A stretch of 62,014 bases of DNA from assembly GCA_002709225.1 (NCBI GenBank), contig PAQH01000122.1, forward strand, positions 1 through 62,014, written 5' to 3'. The position numbers were made by a program, and so were the translations under genes. Origin of the DNA: Planctomycetaceae bacterium. GTDB taxonomy: Bacteria > Planctomycetota > Planctomycetia > Pirellulales > Pirellulaceae. Shown here in pieces: positions 1 through 8,785 of the stretch (positions are counted from its first letter, which is position 1; each line of letters opens with the position of its first letter). The notes under the pieces were generated by a model. It ran no database searches. It saw nothing but the letters and a program-made list of their open reading frames with translations, and was not told the origin of the DNA.

Positions 1-2
1 AA

Positions 3-107
3 AAACCGGCAGAGGAAAAACCTGCTGAGGAAAAGCCTGCTGAGGAAAAGCCCGCTGAGGAAAAGCCCGCTGAGGAAAAGCCCGCTGAGGAAAAACCGGC
101 TGAGGAA
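3..107 (+). repeat. 15-bp tandem repeat coding KPAEE
   Basis: Seven tandem 15-bp units (consensus AAGCCCGCTGAGGAA with third-position variants AAA/AAG and CCG/CCT/CCC). The units stay in frame and most differences are synonymous. This suggests expansion by slippage followed by selection on the peptide. Confidence 0.85.
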
Positions 108-122
108 AAATCAGACGGCTAG
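3..122 (+). CDS. C-terminal end of a KPAEE-repeat protein (partial)
   Basis: Only the last 39 codons are inside the window, ending in a TAG stop at 120-122. The visible part is seven near-perfect copies of the pentapeptide KPAEE followed by a short KSDG tail. Such charged Lys/Pro/Ala/Glu tails are low-complexity, extended and soluble. They occur at the ends of many unrelated proteins, for example ribosomal-protein or secretion-associated extensions, so the tail does not reveal the function. The reading frame is open to the first base, and the other two frames do not give a comparable regular peptide. The parent protein cannot be named from this window. Confidence 0.7.
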   Translation, partial: KPAEEKPAEEKPAEEKPAEEKPAEEKPAEEKPAEEKSDG

Positions 123-146
123 CGTGGCAACTGGTGGTTCCCCCCG

Positions 147-611
147 TCACTCGGCCAGGTAGTCTCGTAGATCGTCGTGACGATTTCCTGAGATCATCCA
201 GGTCGTAGTGTCGGCGGTGCCCGCTTTGCGGAAAAAACGATGGTTTGAGAGGAACGTAACGAGTTGCGTGGCGGGCGTTCCGAAGTCCCGTTCAAACGCC
301 GTCTGTAACACCGTTTCGTTCTGTTCCCCGTGTTCTAGTTGCTGATAACACCAGCGGGTTGCTTCTCTTTCCGAGAAGGTAAGTGGTGTGGCGGGGCTGA
401 CGCCACCCCCACTCGCAGACACGATCTCTTCCAAGTGACTCTTGACGAGTGCGAGTGTATGCTGCTGTTCGGTCTGGCACGCATTAAGACGGGATAAGAG
501 TTGCGCCGTTTCCGCGGTCGCCTGTAACAAGGCGTCGTGCAGCCGAGCGAGCTCGGTGGCAGCTTGTTGCAGATTCGCTGAGGATGGTGAGGGTCCATTC
601 TCCGTGGACAT
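147..611 (-). CDS. small hypothetical protein with N-terminal coiled coil
   Basis: A 154-residue protein starting at the ATG at 611 (MSTENGPS), with AGGA about nine bases upstream. A longer in-frame start at 698 exists but adds a low-quality extension. Residues about 14-70 are rich in Leu, Ala and Gln and look like a coiled coil. After a Gly/Ser/Pro hinge, residues about 80-150 look like a small folded domain (TFSEREATRWCYQQLEHG then a basic/aromatic stretch RFFRKAG). There is no signal peptide or membrane segment. I do not recognise a family. It stands alone on the minus strand, tail-to-tail with the repeat protein at the window start. Confidence 0.6.
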   Translation of the reverse strand: MSTENGPSPSSANLQQAATELARLHDALLQATAETAQLLSRLNACQTEQQHTLALVKSHLEEIVSASGGGVSPATPLTFSEREATRWCYQQLEHGEQNETVLQTAFERDFGTPATQLVTFLSNHRFFRKAGTADTTTWMISGNRHDDLRDYLAE

Positions 612-823
612 GGCAGGATTCCTGAGGTGGGAAGGGGCGTAAATCAAAGAGCCGTTGCGCTGGCCTACCGTGGTACATTTGCAGCCTGCCAGCATCATTT
701 CGCAGGTCGCTGATTATACACGGTTCGTTGTAGTCGACGACACGCGGGTGGAGTGAACCGGCATTTTCACGTGACGTTGCCAACCTGTGTTGTGATCGCA
801 GACAGTTTCGTTCCTGGGCATCG

Positions 824-1675
824 TTAAGGAGTTGTGGGGTAGCGTGCGTCGCCCCAACGAGCCGGGTCGATCCCCGCCGACTCGGTCAACATGTGCGGCG
901 GTTTGTGAGGCTGTTCCCAGGCTTTCCCAGAGGTGTTCAAACTCTGCAAAAACGGCTGCGCGATGGGGGGCGCCGTAGCCAGTTGTTCGGGGGGCCATTC
1001 GTCGACCGGTTGCACGGGTCCCGCCCAGGCGGGGCGGTAGCCAAACTGAATCAGCTCGCGGGGCTGTGGATCTGTGTTCGGATGTGACCCGTGAAAGAGC
1101 AAGGCTGGAATCAGCACCGCGGTTCCCGCTGGAGGAACCAGGGTGATTTCCGACGGGTGGTGCCGATAACGGATGTAGGGACTGGCGTCCATGTGAAAAG
1201 AGAGATGCGAGCGCGGAATCAGTCGGAAAGGAGCCCGCTCGGGTGTCAGGTCGTCGAGGTAGTACAGTACACGCAGTAAACGTGGGCAACTTCCTTCGTA
1301 GCCAAACAAGTTTGAGCCATGGGGCTGTCCGTCGGTGTGCATGGAAATTCCCGGTGAACCGGGATGCGTCCGTTGGAAAAAACCCCGCGTGAAAACAATG
1401 TCCGAACCCATGAGTTCGTTGAGAAAATCAATCATCGGTGGGTATCCGATGAGTTCGGCCGTGGTCTTGCTGTGCCATTGGGGTTGCTCGACCGAAGTTG
1501 TCTGGTAATCGCTGTAACTCTTGGGGGTCATCTCGATGTCAGCGAGTTCGGCTTTGAGTTTGGCGATCAGGTCCGATCCCAGAATACTCGGCAAAACCAG
1601 GTAACCTTCAGATTCCAGGAAACGAATCTGATCGGCGCGCGTAAACGATGAAAAGTCGGTGGGATCGACGTTCAT
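824..1675 (-). CDS. phytanoyl-CoA dioxygenase (PhyH) family protein
   Basis: A 283-residue Fe(II)/2-oxoglutarate-dependent oxygenase of the PhyH family. The iron triad is visible: H113-x-D115 in SMHTDG and the distal His at about 195 in LLFHGSHPN. An Arg at about 206 (QPREL) is placed to bind 2-oxoglutarate. The N-terminus RFLESEGYLVLPSIL is typical of the family. I chose the ATG at 1675 (MNVDPTDF). An upstream in-frame TTG at 1798 would add 41 unconserved residues. PhyH paralogues are abundant in planctomycetes and hydroxylate diverse small molecules, so the substrate cannot be assigned. The gene is divergent from the DUF1501 gene at 1927. Confidence 0.85.
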   Translation of the reverse strand: MNVDPTDFSSFTRADQIRFLESEGYLVLPSILGSDLIAKLKAELADIEMTPKSYSDYQTTSVEQPQWHSKTTAELIGYPPMIDFLNELMGSDIVFTRGFFQRTHPGSPGISMHTDGQPHGSNLFGYEGSCPRLLRVLYYLDDLTPERAPFRLIPRSHLSFHMDASPYIRYRHHPSEITLVPPAGTAVLIPALLFHGSHPNTDPQPRELIQFGYRPAWAGPVQPVDEWPPEQLATAPPIAQPFLQSLNTSGKAWEQPHKPPHMLTESAGIDPARWGDARYPTTP

Positions 1676-1926
1676 GAAGGGGATAATTTCTTCGGGGGCG
1701 ATCGCTGGTATCTCAGTTTGGCTCAAAAGAAGGCTCCCAGGTTGGTGATCTGAATGGCCCAAAACGCCGATTCTTGTAATCTTGAGCCGCTTGTGCAAGC
1801 GTCCAGACGCCCTCGCATGCGAAATCGCATCAATTTCCGTTGATTTTGAACACGGTTTTCAAGTAAAACTGTATGTGTGGAGCGGCATCGTTGGGTGAGT
1901 GAAACCTTCCTTGCGGAGATGGAAAT

Positions 1927-3198
1927 ATGTTCTCGATCGAGTCTGACAAACGCAGCAAACGCTATTGCGACGGCAAGTCCCGACGGAATTTTCTCCAAGT
2001 GGGTGCGTTAGGTGTCGGTGGTTTGACGTTAGGCGGTTTGTATCGGGCTGAGGCGGATGCGGGTGTGGGGTCATCTGAAAAGGCGGTGATCAATATTCAC
2101 CTAGCGGGTGGGCCATCGCATCAAGATACATTTGATCTGAAGCCTGAAGCAGCGCGTGAATTTCGTGGCGAGTTCAGTCCGATTCAGACCACTGCGCCGG
2201 GAATGGATATCTGCGAACATTTTCCTTTGTTGGCGACGTCGGCAGATAAATTTGCGGTCGTGCGTTCCCTCACGGGATCGATTGCCGATCACAGTGACTA
2301 TCCCACCCAGACCGGTTTCCCGCGATCTGACTTGCAAGGAATGGGAGGGCGGCCCGCGCTCGGTAGTGTCGCGGCCCGGCTGCTCGGTAGCAGACGTGGC
2401 GCTCCTCCGTTTATTGGTTACAACGGTACGTACCCTGGTTATCTGGGGGCGGTCTACAAGCCTTACCGGCCGCAAGGTGGCGACTTGCGTTTAAGCAAGG
2501 CGATGACCGCGGAACGCATGCAGTCCCGCTCCGAACTGCTCAGCTCGCTCGATTGCCTCAAACGTGAGGCGGATAACAGCGGCCAAATGGAGGCGTTGGA
2601 TTCTTACACCCAGCGGGCAGTTGATGTGGTTACCTCCGGACGCGTGGCCGATGCGATTGATTTAGGCAAAGAGGACCCGAAGATTCGAGAGCGTTACGGC
2701 AAAGACGGTAATATGTTTTTGACGGCACGCCGTCTCGTCGAAGCGGGCGTTCGCGTCGTGAATTTCAATTGGGGTAGTTGGGATACCCACAGCAATAACT
2801 TTGGACATTTGCGTGGCCAGTTGCCCAAGCTGGACCGAGCGATGAATGCCCTGTTGACGGACCTCCATGAGCGAGGCCTGGACAAGGATGTCAGTATTGT
2901 CATGTGGGGTGAATTTGGACGCACACCACGTGTCAATAACAACAAAGGTGGGCGCGATCATTGGTACGAAGTGGCCATGTGTTTTCTCGCGGGTGGTGGG
3001 ATGCGTACCGGGCAGGCCATCGGCCGTTCCAATAAGAACGCCGAACGGGCTGTTGAACGACCGGTCCACATCCAGGAGGTGTTCGCCACGCTGTATCACA
3101 ATCTGGGTATCGACGTCGCGTCCACGACGATTACGGATCCGGCAGGGCGGCCGCAGTATCTCGTCGAACATCGCGACCCGATCCATGAGTTGATCTAG
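1927..3198 (+). CDS. DUF1501 family exported protein
   Basis: A 423-residue DUF1501 protein, related to the sulfatase/alkaline-phosphatase fold. It has a Tat-type N-terminus with SRRNFLQVG at residues 18-26 and a hydrophobic glycine-rich stretch, so export to the periplasm is expected. Family landmarks are present: HLAGGPSHQDTFDLKP near residue 60, NFNWGSWDTHSNNF near 280, and GEFGRTP followed by GGRDHW near 330-345. A GGAG sits eight bases before the ATG. DUF1501 proteins are planctomycete hallmarks, often paired with DUF1549/DUF1553 cytochrome proteins, but this copy has no such partner next to it. The biochemical activity of the family is not established. Confidence 0.9.
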   Translation: MFSIESDKRSKRYCDGKSRRNFLQVGALGVGGLTLGGLYRAEADAGVGSSEKAVINIHLAGGPSHQDTFDLKPEAAREFRGEFSPIQTTAPGMDICEHFPLLATSADKFAVVRSLTGSIADHSDYPTQTGFPRSDLQGMGGRPALGSVAARLLGSRRGAPPFIGYNGTYPGYLGAVYKPYRPQGGDLRLSKAMTAERMQSRSELLSSLDCLKREADNSGQMEALDSYTQRAVDVVTSGRVADAIDLGKEDPKIRERYGKDGNMFLTARRLVEAGVRVVNFNWGSWDTHSNNFGHLRGQLPKLDRAMNALLTDLHERGLDKDVSIVMWGEFGRTPRVNNNKGGRDHWYEVAMCFLAGGGMRTGQAIGRSNKNAERAVERPVHIQEVFATLYHNLGIDVASTTITDPAGRPQYLVEHRDPIHELI

Positions 3199-3245
3199 GG
3201 CGATTAAGCGCCACAAGCCAGTTGTGAATTGTCATCACCTGATAC

Positions 3246-4403
3246 GTGGTGTCGGCGCGTCGTCTGCCGTTGTCGCTACGGCTTCGGGGATGGCTGGCGG
3301 CATTAGCGGAGGTAGCCGTTAGGTGGCTCTGCGCGTTGTTCTGCGTGTTGTGGCGATGCCGCTGCGGTGCGGAGTATGCCGAGTCGGCAGCAACGGACCT
3401 GATGGAGCGGGAATTCGGCGTTAAGGACTTTCGGCTCGAATCGGGCCAGGTGCTGCCGCATGCGCGAATTCGTTACGTCACGACCGGTACGCGAGATCAC
3501 AGGGCCGAGAACGTTGTCCTGGTGCCCTCTTGGTATACAGGCACCATCGAAGACAACCTTTATCTGGTGGCGTCGAGGCTGGCATTGACCCCGCGAAGTA
3601 TTTTATCGTTTTCACCGAGTTGTTCGGGAGCGGTAAGTCTTCTTCGCCAAGTAATACGGCCAAGCCGTTTGATGGCCGGCGATTCCCGGTCACCACGATT
3701 CGCGACACCGTCAGAATTTGCCACCAGTTGTGGTTCGAGGAGTTGAAGGTGCGGCGGCCGCGTTCAGTCGTCGGTTTTTCCATGGGTGCGCAGCAGGCGT
3801 TTCAGTGGGCGGTCTCCTACCCGGATCAGGTCGAATCGATCGTGCCAGTTTGTGGTACGGCGAAAACCTGTCACCATGGTGTGGTTCGGCTGGAGAGTGC
3901 CATTTCCTGTTTGCAAGCCGACGTCAACTGGAACAACGGTGACCTGTTGGGTCCACTGGAGAATGGTGCCGAGGCGCGGGCCAGACATTGGGCTGCCTGG
4001 GTTTACTCGCAAGAGTGGTGGCGAAAAGAGCTGTTCCGCGATAATGGGGATGCCAGTCCCCAGGATGTGATCAAGTTCTTTGTGTCGCGTTTTGGTTCAT
4101 CCAAGGCGAATGATGTCGTGTCGCAAGCCCGCACCTGGCTACGGCACGACGTGGGTGGAAGCCCAGGTTTTGATGGTGATGTGGAAGCTGCGCTGCGTTT
4201 CATTCCGGCACGCGTTCTCTACATGCCTGATGGGACCGATCTCTATTTTCCTCTGACCGCTGCGCGCTATGAAAAGCAACACTTGAAACACACTTGTCTG
4301 GAAACCGATACCCTCATTATGGGACCACGCGGCCGGCGCGGGATGGGGTGGCAAGGAGCAGCCGTTTGTTCTCAAATCGGTAAGGAGGTTCTTGGCGCAG
4401 TAA
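3246..4403 (+). pseudogene. MetX-like alpha/beta hydrolase broken by two frameshifts
   Basis: Related to the homoserine O-acetyltransferase-like alpha/beta hydrolases. Three pieces are needed. Frame one gives a signal-like N-terminus and RLESGQVLPHARIRYVTTGT. Near 3563-3573 the homology moves to the -1 frame (VEAGIDPAKYFIVFTELFG), which carries the nucleophile elbow GFSMGAQQ and an Asp in MPDGTDLYFP. Near 4316-4320 it returns to the first frame, where WDHAAG supplies the catalytic His, followed by GGKEQPFVLKSVRRFLAQ and a TAA at 4401-4403. All catalytic residues survive and the two shifts compensate. It is therefore either a very young pseudogene or an intact gene carrying two sequencing indels. 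The start is probably the GTG at 3246, but the N-terminus is uncertain. Confidence 0.75.
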
Positions 4404-4496
4404 CGCCAGGCAGTGCGCCCAGAGAACCAGTGAGAGACGGGGGTTGGGTCCGCGCTGGCTGCAACTCGATCTGGTGGGAGCGAGATTGCTTTTTGA

Positions 4497-5276
4497 CTAG
4501 GGGATGCGGACGATCTGATTCGTGGAGTTGGTGCGCACCGGTTTCGAGTAGTGGTAGACATGGACGTTGTCGGCGACTGGTGTGCGGACCCGTACGATCC
4601 ACTCGATCCAGTCCGGGCAGTTGAAGGCGGAATAGGCCAATTCCAGTCCGGTCAGTAGGGAAGTGGGGTCGCCGGATAAATCCGGAAACAGGATTGGACC
4701 GGTGTCGGTTTGATAGATCCAGTCCCGTTCGTTGGCGTTGATGGTCTTGACGGGGTATTCGATCAAGGAACGGTAACGCGCGTTGTCAAGTTCTGTCCTG
4801 GCAACGAGGGTCTCGTTCGCCAAGACCGCTTCCACAATCTCCCGGGCGGATACGAGCGCTTCTCCACTACAGCTGTCGACGTCAATGCGTACGTGATCGA
4901 ATGTCTCATCAATCCGTCCCGACTGGCGGTCAGACTGAGAACCGCGTCCCGGCGGATAGAGTTCCATTTCGGTACCAGCTTGCGCGTAGGTTTTCAGGTG
5001 GAGGTAACGATCCGCGGAAAAGATCGGGCAGAAGTCCGCGTTGGGCTCGAGCCAGATCGCGGCGGGTACCCCGACCTGCTCGGTTTTGCAGCTTGCTCCC
5101 AGGACGAAGGACTCGACGTGCCCCGTCGCCTTTTCAGTTATCACACAACGGCATTCAATGGGAATGCGGGCGTTGTTGAGACTGAAAGGAGGCTTGTGGG
5201 TCACGGTCAAGGGCGGTTTTTTTTCCGTGTCGATACGGAACGTGAGGTACGACTTGGCGAAATTCACGGTCTGCAT
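4497..5276 (-). CDS. hypothetical protein, last gene of the BKACE operon
   Basis: A 259-residue soluble protein starting at the ATG at 5276. I do not recognise the family. No signal peptide or membrane segment is visible. The N-terminal half is rich in beta-type residues (KSYLTFRIDTEKKPPLTVTH, then a Cys-containing strand IPIECRCVITE). The C-terminal half has aromatic motifs such as ERDWIYQTDTG and DWIEWIVRVRTP. It lies 133 bp downstream of the enolase-superfamily gene on the same strand and is probably the last member of that operon. The location suggests a link with sugar-acid metabolism, but nothing in the sequence proves it. Confidence 0.6.
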   Translation of the reverse strand: MQTVNFAKSYLTFRIDTEKKPPLTVTHKPPFSLNNARIPIECRCVITEKATGHVESFVLGASCKTEQVGVPAAIWLEPNADFCPIFSADRYLHLKTYAQAGTEMELYPPGRGSQSDRQSGRIDETFDHVRIDVDSCSGEALVSAREIVEAVLANETLVARTELDNARYRSLIEYPVKTINANERDWIYQTDTGPILFPDLSGDPTSLLTGLELAYSAFNCPDWIEWIVRVRTPVADNVHVYHYSKPVRTNSTNQIVRIP

Positions 5277-5409
5277 AGAGGAATTCCTGTGGGTTGGTTC
5301 AGTTTGCGTTTACGGTGAGAGCGAGCGAAAGGCGTATCGTGGCTGTGATGATTGGCAGCGTGGTCGCCTTGCAGGACGGCGACGCCAAAAGAGTCGGTGA
5401 TGGTCAGGA

Positions 5410-6633
5410 TCATTGAATCTGGAAACGTTTGACAGCCTCTTCGTCGACGTTGATACCTAAGCCTGGTTTTGTGGGGACCGCGACATGGCCGTCCTTTCCG
5501 ACCTGAAAGGAAACGTCCGTGATCTCTGTCCGCCAGGGATTTTCCGACTGGTCAAGCTCGAGCATCGGTGTGTGTGTTGGATGGCCCCATGTGGGGTCCG
5601 CCAGCAAGGATAGTGTGTGCAGGGTGCTGGCAATGAGAATGGCTCCACCCCAGCAATGAGGAGTCGTCTGTACCGAATGCAGGGCCGCCAATTCCGCGAT
5701 GAAAAGCAATTCACTAATGCCACCGCAGAGCGCGAGGTCCGGTTGAATGATGTCAAAACAGCCTCGGTTGAGAAGTCGCTTCGCCGCCACACGGTCCGCC
5801 AACGCTTCCCCTCCGGCCAGGGGGATTGCTAGTTTTTTTCGTAGCTGTTCGTATCCCGCGTAGTCGGGGGCCTGAGGGAGTGGTTCTTCCCAGAAGGCAA
5901 AGTCCAGCTCGGCGAGCGCCTGTCCCATGGCAAGTGCGCCTTTACTGGCGTAGGCGGCATTGCCGTCTGCCATTAACTGGATGTCTTTCCCAACCGCCGC
6001 CCGCACTGACTGTGCGATGGGAATCTCGCGGTTGACGGAGTAACGTCCCAGTCTCATTTTTAGCGCGGTGAAACCGAGTTCGACGTGCTCGCAGGCTTGG
6101 CGCGGATAGAGTTCTTCGGGCGCAACTCCTTCCAGGTAGTTCATGGTCGAGGCGTAGGCCGGCACGCGTTCCCGCAGTCGTCCGCCGAACAGAGCGCTCA
6201 CCGGTTTGCCAAGAAGCTTTCCCCGGATGTCGTTGATCGCTGTTTCCAGGGCGCCGACGGCCAGTGGGTTGTAGAACACGCGTCCCCAGGATTTTTTCAT
6301 CACTTTGCGGTAGGCCAATGGGTTTTCGCCGATCAGGGCCGGGCCAATTTGATCCGCGATCGCGCCCCGTGCCCCGAGAATCGGGTAAGTTTCTCCCCAA
6401 CCCGCTATGCCGGCATCCGTTTCGATTTTCACGAGCAAGGTCCGGCGACGTTTGTCGAGGGGCTGGGAGATTGAGACCCCAAAGGCGCGTTTGAGTGTGG
6501 TTTCCAGCAGATAGGGTTTGACGGCGGTAATCCTGACGGGATGTTCAGCCGCCTCAAGGCCATCGGTTACGGCAAATCCTCGCCCCATGGCCAAAGCGGC
6601 ACTTGTACAAAGTAGGTGTCGTCGAGTGAACAT
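5410..6633 (-). CDS. mandelate racemase/muconate-lactonizing enzyme family protein, Tat-exported
   Basis: A 407-residue enolase-superfamily enzyme. The start is the ATG at 6633 (MFTRRHLLCTS), with GGGGA eight bases upstream and a twin-arginine signal that predicts export. An N-terminal capping domain (residues about 35-150) precedes the barrel. The metal ligands appear in order: MADGN (Asp), WEEPLP (Glu) and GGEAL (Glu). The base on strand two is in ALKMRLG, and the strand-seven His is in TTPHCWGG, which suits the mandelate racemase or sugar-acid dehydratase branch. Families of this type dehydrate or epimerise sugar acids. The neighbouring BKACE and ThuA genes fit a sugar-acid pathway. The exact substrate is unknown, and export is unusual for this superfamily. 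Confidence 0.85.
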   Translation of the reverse strand: MFTRRHLLCTSAALAMGRGFAVTDGLEAAEHPVRITAVKPYLLETTLKRAFGVSISQPLDKRRRTLLVKIETDAGIAGWGETYPILGARGAIADQIGPALIGENPLAYRKVMKKSWGRVFYNPLAVGALETAINDIRGKLLGKPVSALFGGRLRERVPAYASTMNYLEGVAPEELYPRQACEHVELGFTALKMRLGRYSVNREIPIAQSVRAAVGKDIQLMADGNAAYASKGALAMGQALAELDFAFWEEPLPQAPDYAGYEQLRKKLAIPLAGGEALADRVAAKRLLNRGCFDIIQPDLALCGGISELLFIAELAALHSVQTTPHCWGGAILIASTLHTLSLLADPTWGHPTHTPMLELDQSENPWRTEITDVSFQVGKDGHVAVPTKPGLGINVDEEAVKRFQIQ

Positions 6634-6673
6634 GGAGTCGTCCCCGCTGCGGTGAGAAGATGAGAGCATGAGG

Positions 6674-7552
6674 TCAATTTCGAATTTTCCGCGGCGGCTC
6701 GATGGCCTTTGCTCCGAACCGGGTAAGATCGGGAGTCTTACTGCGCGCGCCGGCCTGCGGTAGTTTCCTACGCGCACTCCAGACGATGCCGTTGAGGATC
6801 AGTGTGCGGAGGTCGTCCTGGGCCCAATTCTTGTAGAAATGAGGCATGACAATAGCGAATCCGCGCCCGCGGTCGGCGCGCTGGACACACCAGGCGACGG
6901 CCTCGCGGCGAGGCGTTTCGGGGGGCTGCAGTGAGGTTGCCAGGATGGTCACGTTGGTGGCCGGGTGATTGTCCTCGGGTCCAAAGTAGTTGTTGCCGTA
7001 CGGTTCGTCGTGGAGCGTGAACGACTTCCACCCACGTGAAACCGGGTGTTCAACGGAGGTTGGCTCAATCTTGGCTTTGTCGAAAATAGTGGCGTAGGAG
7101 ATGTGGTGTTTACTGCCCGGATTCGCAAAATAGCCACCCAGCCAGCCGAGTAGCGGATGCTCACCGGTTTCGGAAACATCCTCTCGCTTGAGGCCTGTGG
7201 CGTAATGCAGGCAGACAATACCGCACCCCCGTCGCATCATTAAGTGAAGATCCGCAAGGTTACGGACGCTGTCCGGAAACCGGTTCGCTGGAAAGGTGTC
7301 ACCTAGGAAGACGACTGTTTGCGCCCGCGCCCGTTCACTGGCGGTTGGCCATTTAAGGCTGACAGTCGCGGTGATGTCGGGGACATTGTCGAGGTGCTCC
7401 AGGCAATGTTTAAGTAACCGTGCGCCAGCGGCCGGCTCGTGAGAGCCGGGGCCGTGATTGCTGGGACCGACGACGAACAGGACATGGGTCTCGGCGGAAA
7501 GGAGCGAGGCCCACAGACAGCAACATGTGGTGAACCAGGGTGTGTGACGCAT
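6674..7552 (-). CDS. ThuA-like domain protein, exported
   Basis: A 292-residue protein with a signal peptide (MRHTPWFTTCCCLWASLLSAE) and a ThuA-like, class-I-amidotransferase-type fold. The first strand THVLFVVGPSNHGPGSHE and the motif MMRRGCGIVCLHYATG are typical of the family, as is the final stretch RGFAIVMPHFYKNW. The start is the ATG at 7552. Another in-frame start 33 bp upstream is less likely because it would separate the signal from the N-terminus. ThuA proteins are associated with trehalose or 3-keto-sugar metabolism, and planctomycetes encode many secreted copies. The gene is 40 bp upstream of the enolase-family gene and 49 bp downstream of the BKACE gene, so co-transcription is likely. 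Confidence 0.85.
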   Translation of the reverse strand: MRHTPWFTTCCCLWASLLSAETHVLFVVGPSNHGPGSHEPAAGARLLKHCLEHLDNVPDITATVSLKWPTASERARAQTVVFLGDTFPANRFPDSVRNLADLHLMMRRGCGIVCLHYATGLKREDVSETGEHPLLGWLGGYFANPGSKHHISYATIFDKAKIEPTSVEHPVSRGWKSFTLHDEPYGNNYFGPEDNHPATNVTILATSLQPPETPRREAVAWCVQRADRGRGFAIVMPHFYKNWAQDDLRTLILNGIVWSARRKLPQAGARSKTPDLTRFGAKAIEPPRKIRN

Positions 7553-7601
7553 GATAACTCGCTGGGGTCTGGGGTGTTTTGTCACTGGCGAATAAACTCG
7601 G

Positions 7602-8549
7602 TCAGCTGGCGGTGCCAGGGCGTAAGCCGATCAGGGAACGGGCCTCCTCTTGCGTGGCGATCGGTCGCCCCACATTTTTGGCCATCCGTACCACGCGTTC
7701 GACGAGATCGGCATTGCAGGTCGCGTAGGCGCCGTCCGGGTGACGCCCACAGTCTTCGTATCCGACGCGGATGTGGCCATTTTGCAGCACGCCGCGGTTG
7801 ATCTGAGCCCAGTATTCCTTGGGGCAGCGGGACATGCAGGACATCGACCAGTTGATCTTGTCGGGCTGATGGTAGACCTGGTTAAAGAGGGCAATGTCGG
7901 TCATAGGCTGGCAGCTTTGGCCCGGCCAGCCGAAAAAGAAAGTGCACCACAACGGGTCGGTGAGTAGACCGGTCTCGTGTTCTTGCTGGTCATCGTCCGT
8001 CCAGAAGATGCCGTCGCGGATAATCCGTACCGCATCAAACGCGCCGCTGTCAAAACACTCGAGTTCCGGTTTCACACCATGTTGCCTGGCCCACTGGAAA
8101 TACTGTCGTAATTCGTTGATGGGGTGAACGGAATAGCAGCAGACCGGTTTGACCTTCTCGGGGTACGGGTCGAAATATTCGTCGTGAGAATTCAAGTTCA
8201 ACGAGCTCATGTCGGGTTTGATCGCTTCCCATAACTGGAGTTTTTGCTCGGGACGCATGCTCGCCAGTCCTTGTTGAATACCCATGTCTGGGTATTGGCC
8301 GCGGATCGTTTCAATAATGGCCGCGGTTTGGGGAATGTCCGGTACTTGGAGTTGGCGTCCATCCGGCTGCACGACAGGGTCACGTGAATAGATTCCGTGG
8401 ACGTGATCCATGGTCGCGCCCGCGGCATTGGCATCGTTGTATTCCTTGGCGATGGCGTCCACTGTCGTCAGTTCTTCAGAACGTGGGTTGAGTGGATCCT
8501 GGAGTGCGGGATCGCAGGTCACCGTAATAATCAGGGGTGTCCATTGCAT
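7602..8549 (-). CDS. 3-keto-5-aminohexanoate cleavage enzyme (BKACE, DUF849) family protein
   Basis: A 315-residue TIM-barrel enzyme of the beta-keto acid cleavage family. It begins with LIITVTCDPAL, has the zinc-binding HVHG at about residue 48, then YSRDPVVQPDGR. The family condenses a beta-keto acid with acetyl-CoA to give acetoacetate plus a CoA thioester. No signal peptide is present, so it should be cytosolic, unlike the next two genes. AAGGAAA lies about nine bases upstream of the ATG at 8549. It is the first gene of the minus-strand operon. The keto-acid specificity cannot be read from sequence. Confidence 0.85.
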   Translation of the reverse strand: MQWTPLIITVTCDPALQDPLNPRSEELTTVDAIAKEYNDANAAGATMDHVHGIYSRDPVVQPDGRQLQVPDIPQTAAIIETIRGQYPDMGIQQGLASMRPEQKLQLWEAIKPDMSSLNLNSHDEYFDPYPEKVKPVCCYSVHPINELRQYFQWARQHGVKPELECFDSGAFDAVRIIRDGIFWTDDDQQEHETGLLTDPLWCTFFFGWPGQSCQPMTDIALFNQVYHQPDKINWSMSCMSRCPKEYWAQINRGVLQNGHIRVGYEDCGRHPDGAYATCNADLVERVVRMAKNVGRPIATQEEARSLIGLRPGTAS

Positions 8550-8785
8550 GCTTGCGTTTCCTTATGCCAAGTGTTTGTCACGCGGCTTTGCGTCGGGTGA
8601 AGATTCCTGGGGAAGAGGCCCCAAGTGTACGCGAAACGGGGCCGTTCGCCAGTCCGTCGCGGGCGTCATGTGTCACGGCGCCAGCGGCTTGTTTGTGAGG
8701 TATCATGGCACCACCGTATGATGGGCGACTATCGGTAGTCGACAACGGGCACATTCTTTGGTTTTGCACGCGACGAACCAGAGCG

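Noticed and set aside
4710..5318. 202-codon plus-strand ORF
   Set aside because: Antisense shadow of the hypothetical gene at 4497-5276, without a ribosome site or motif.
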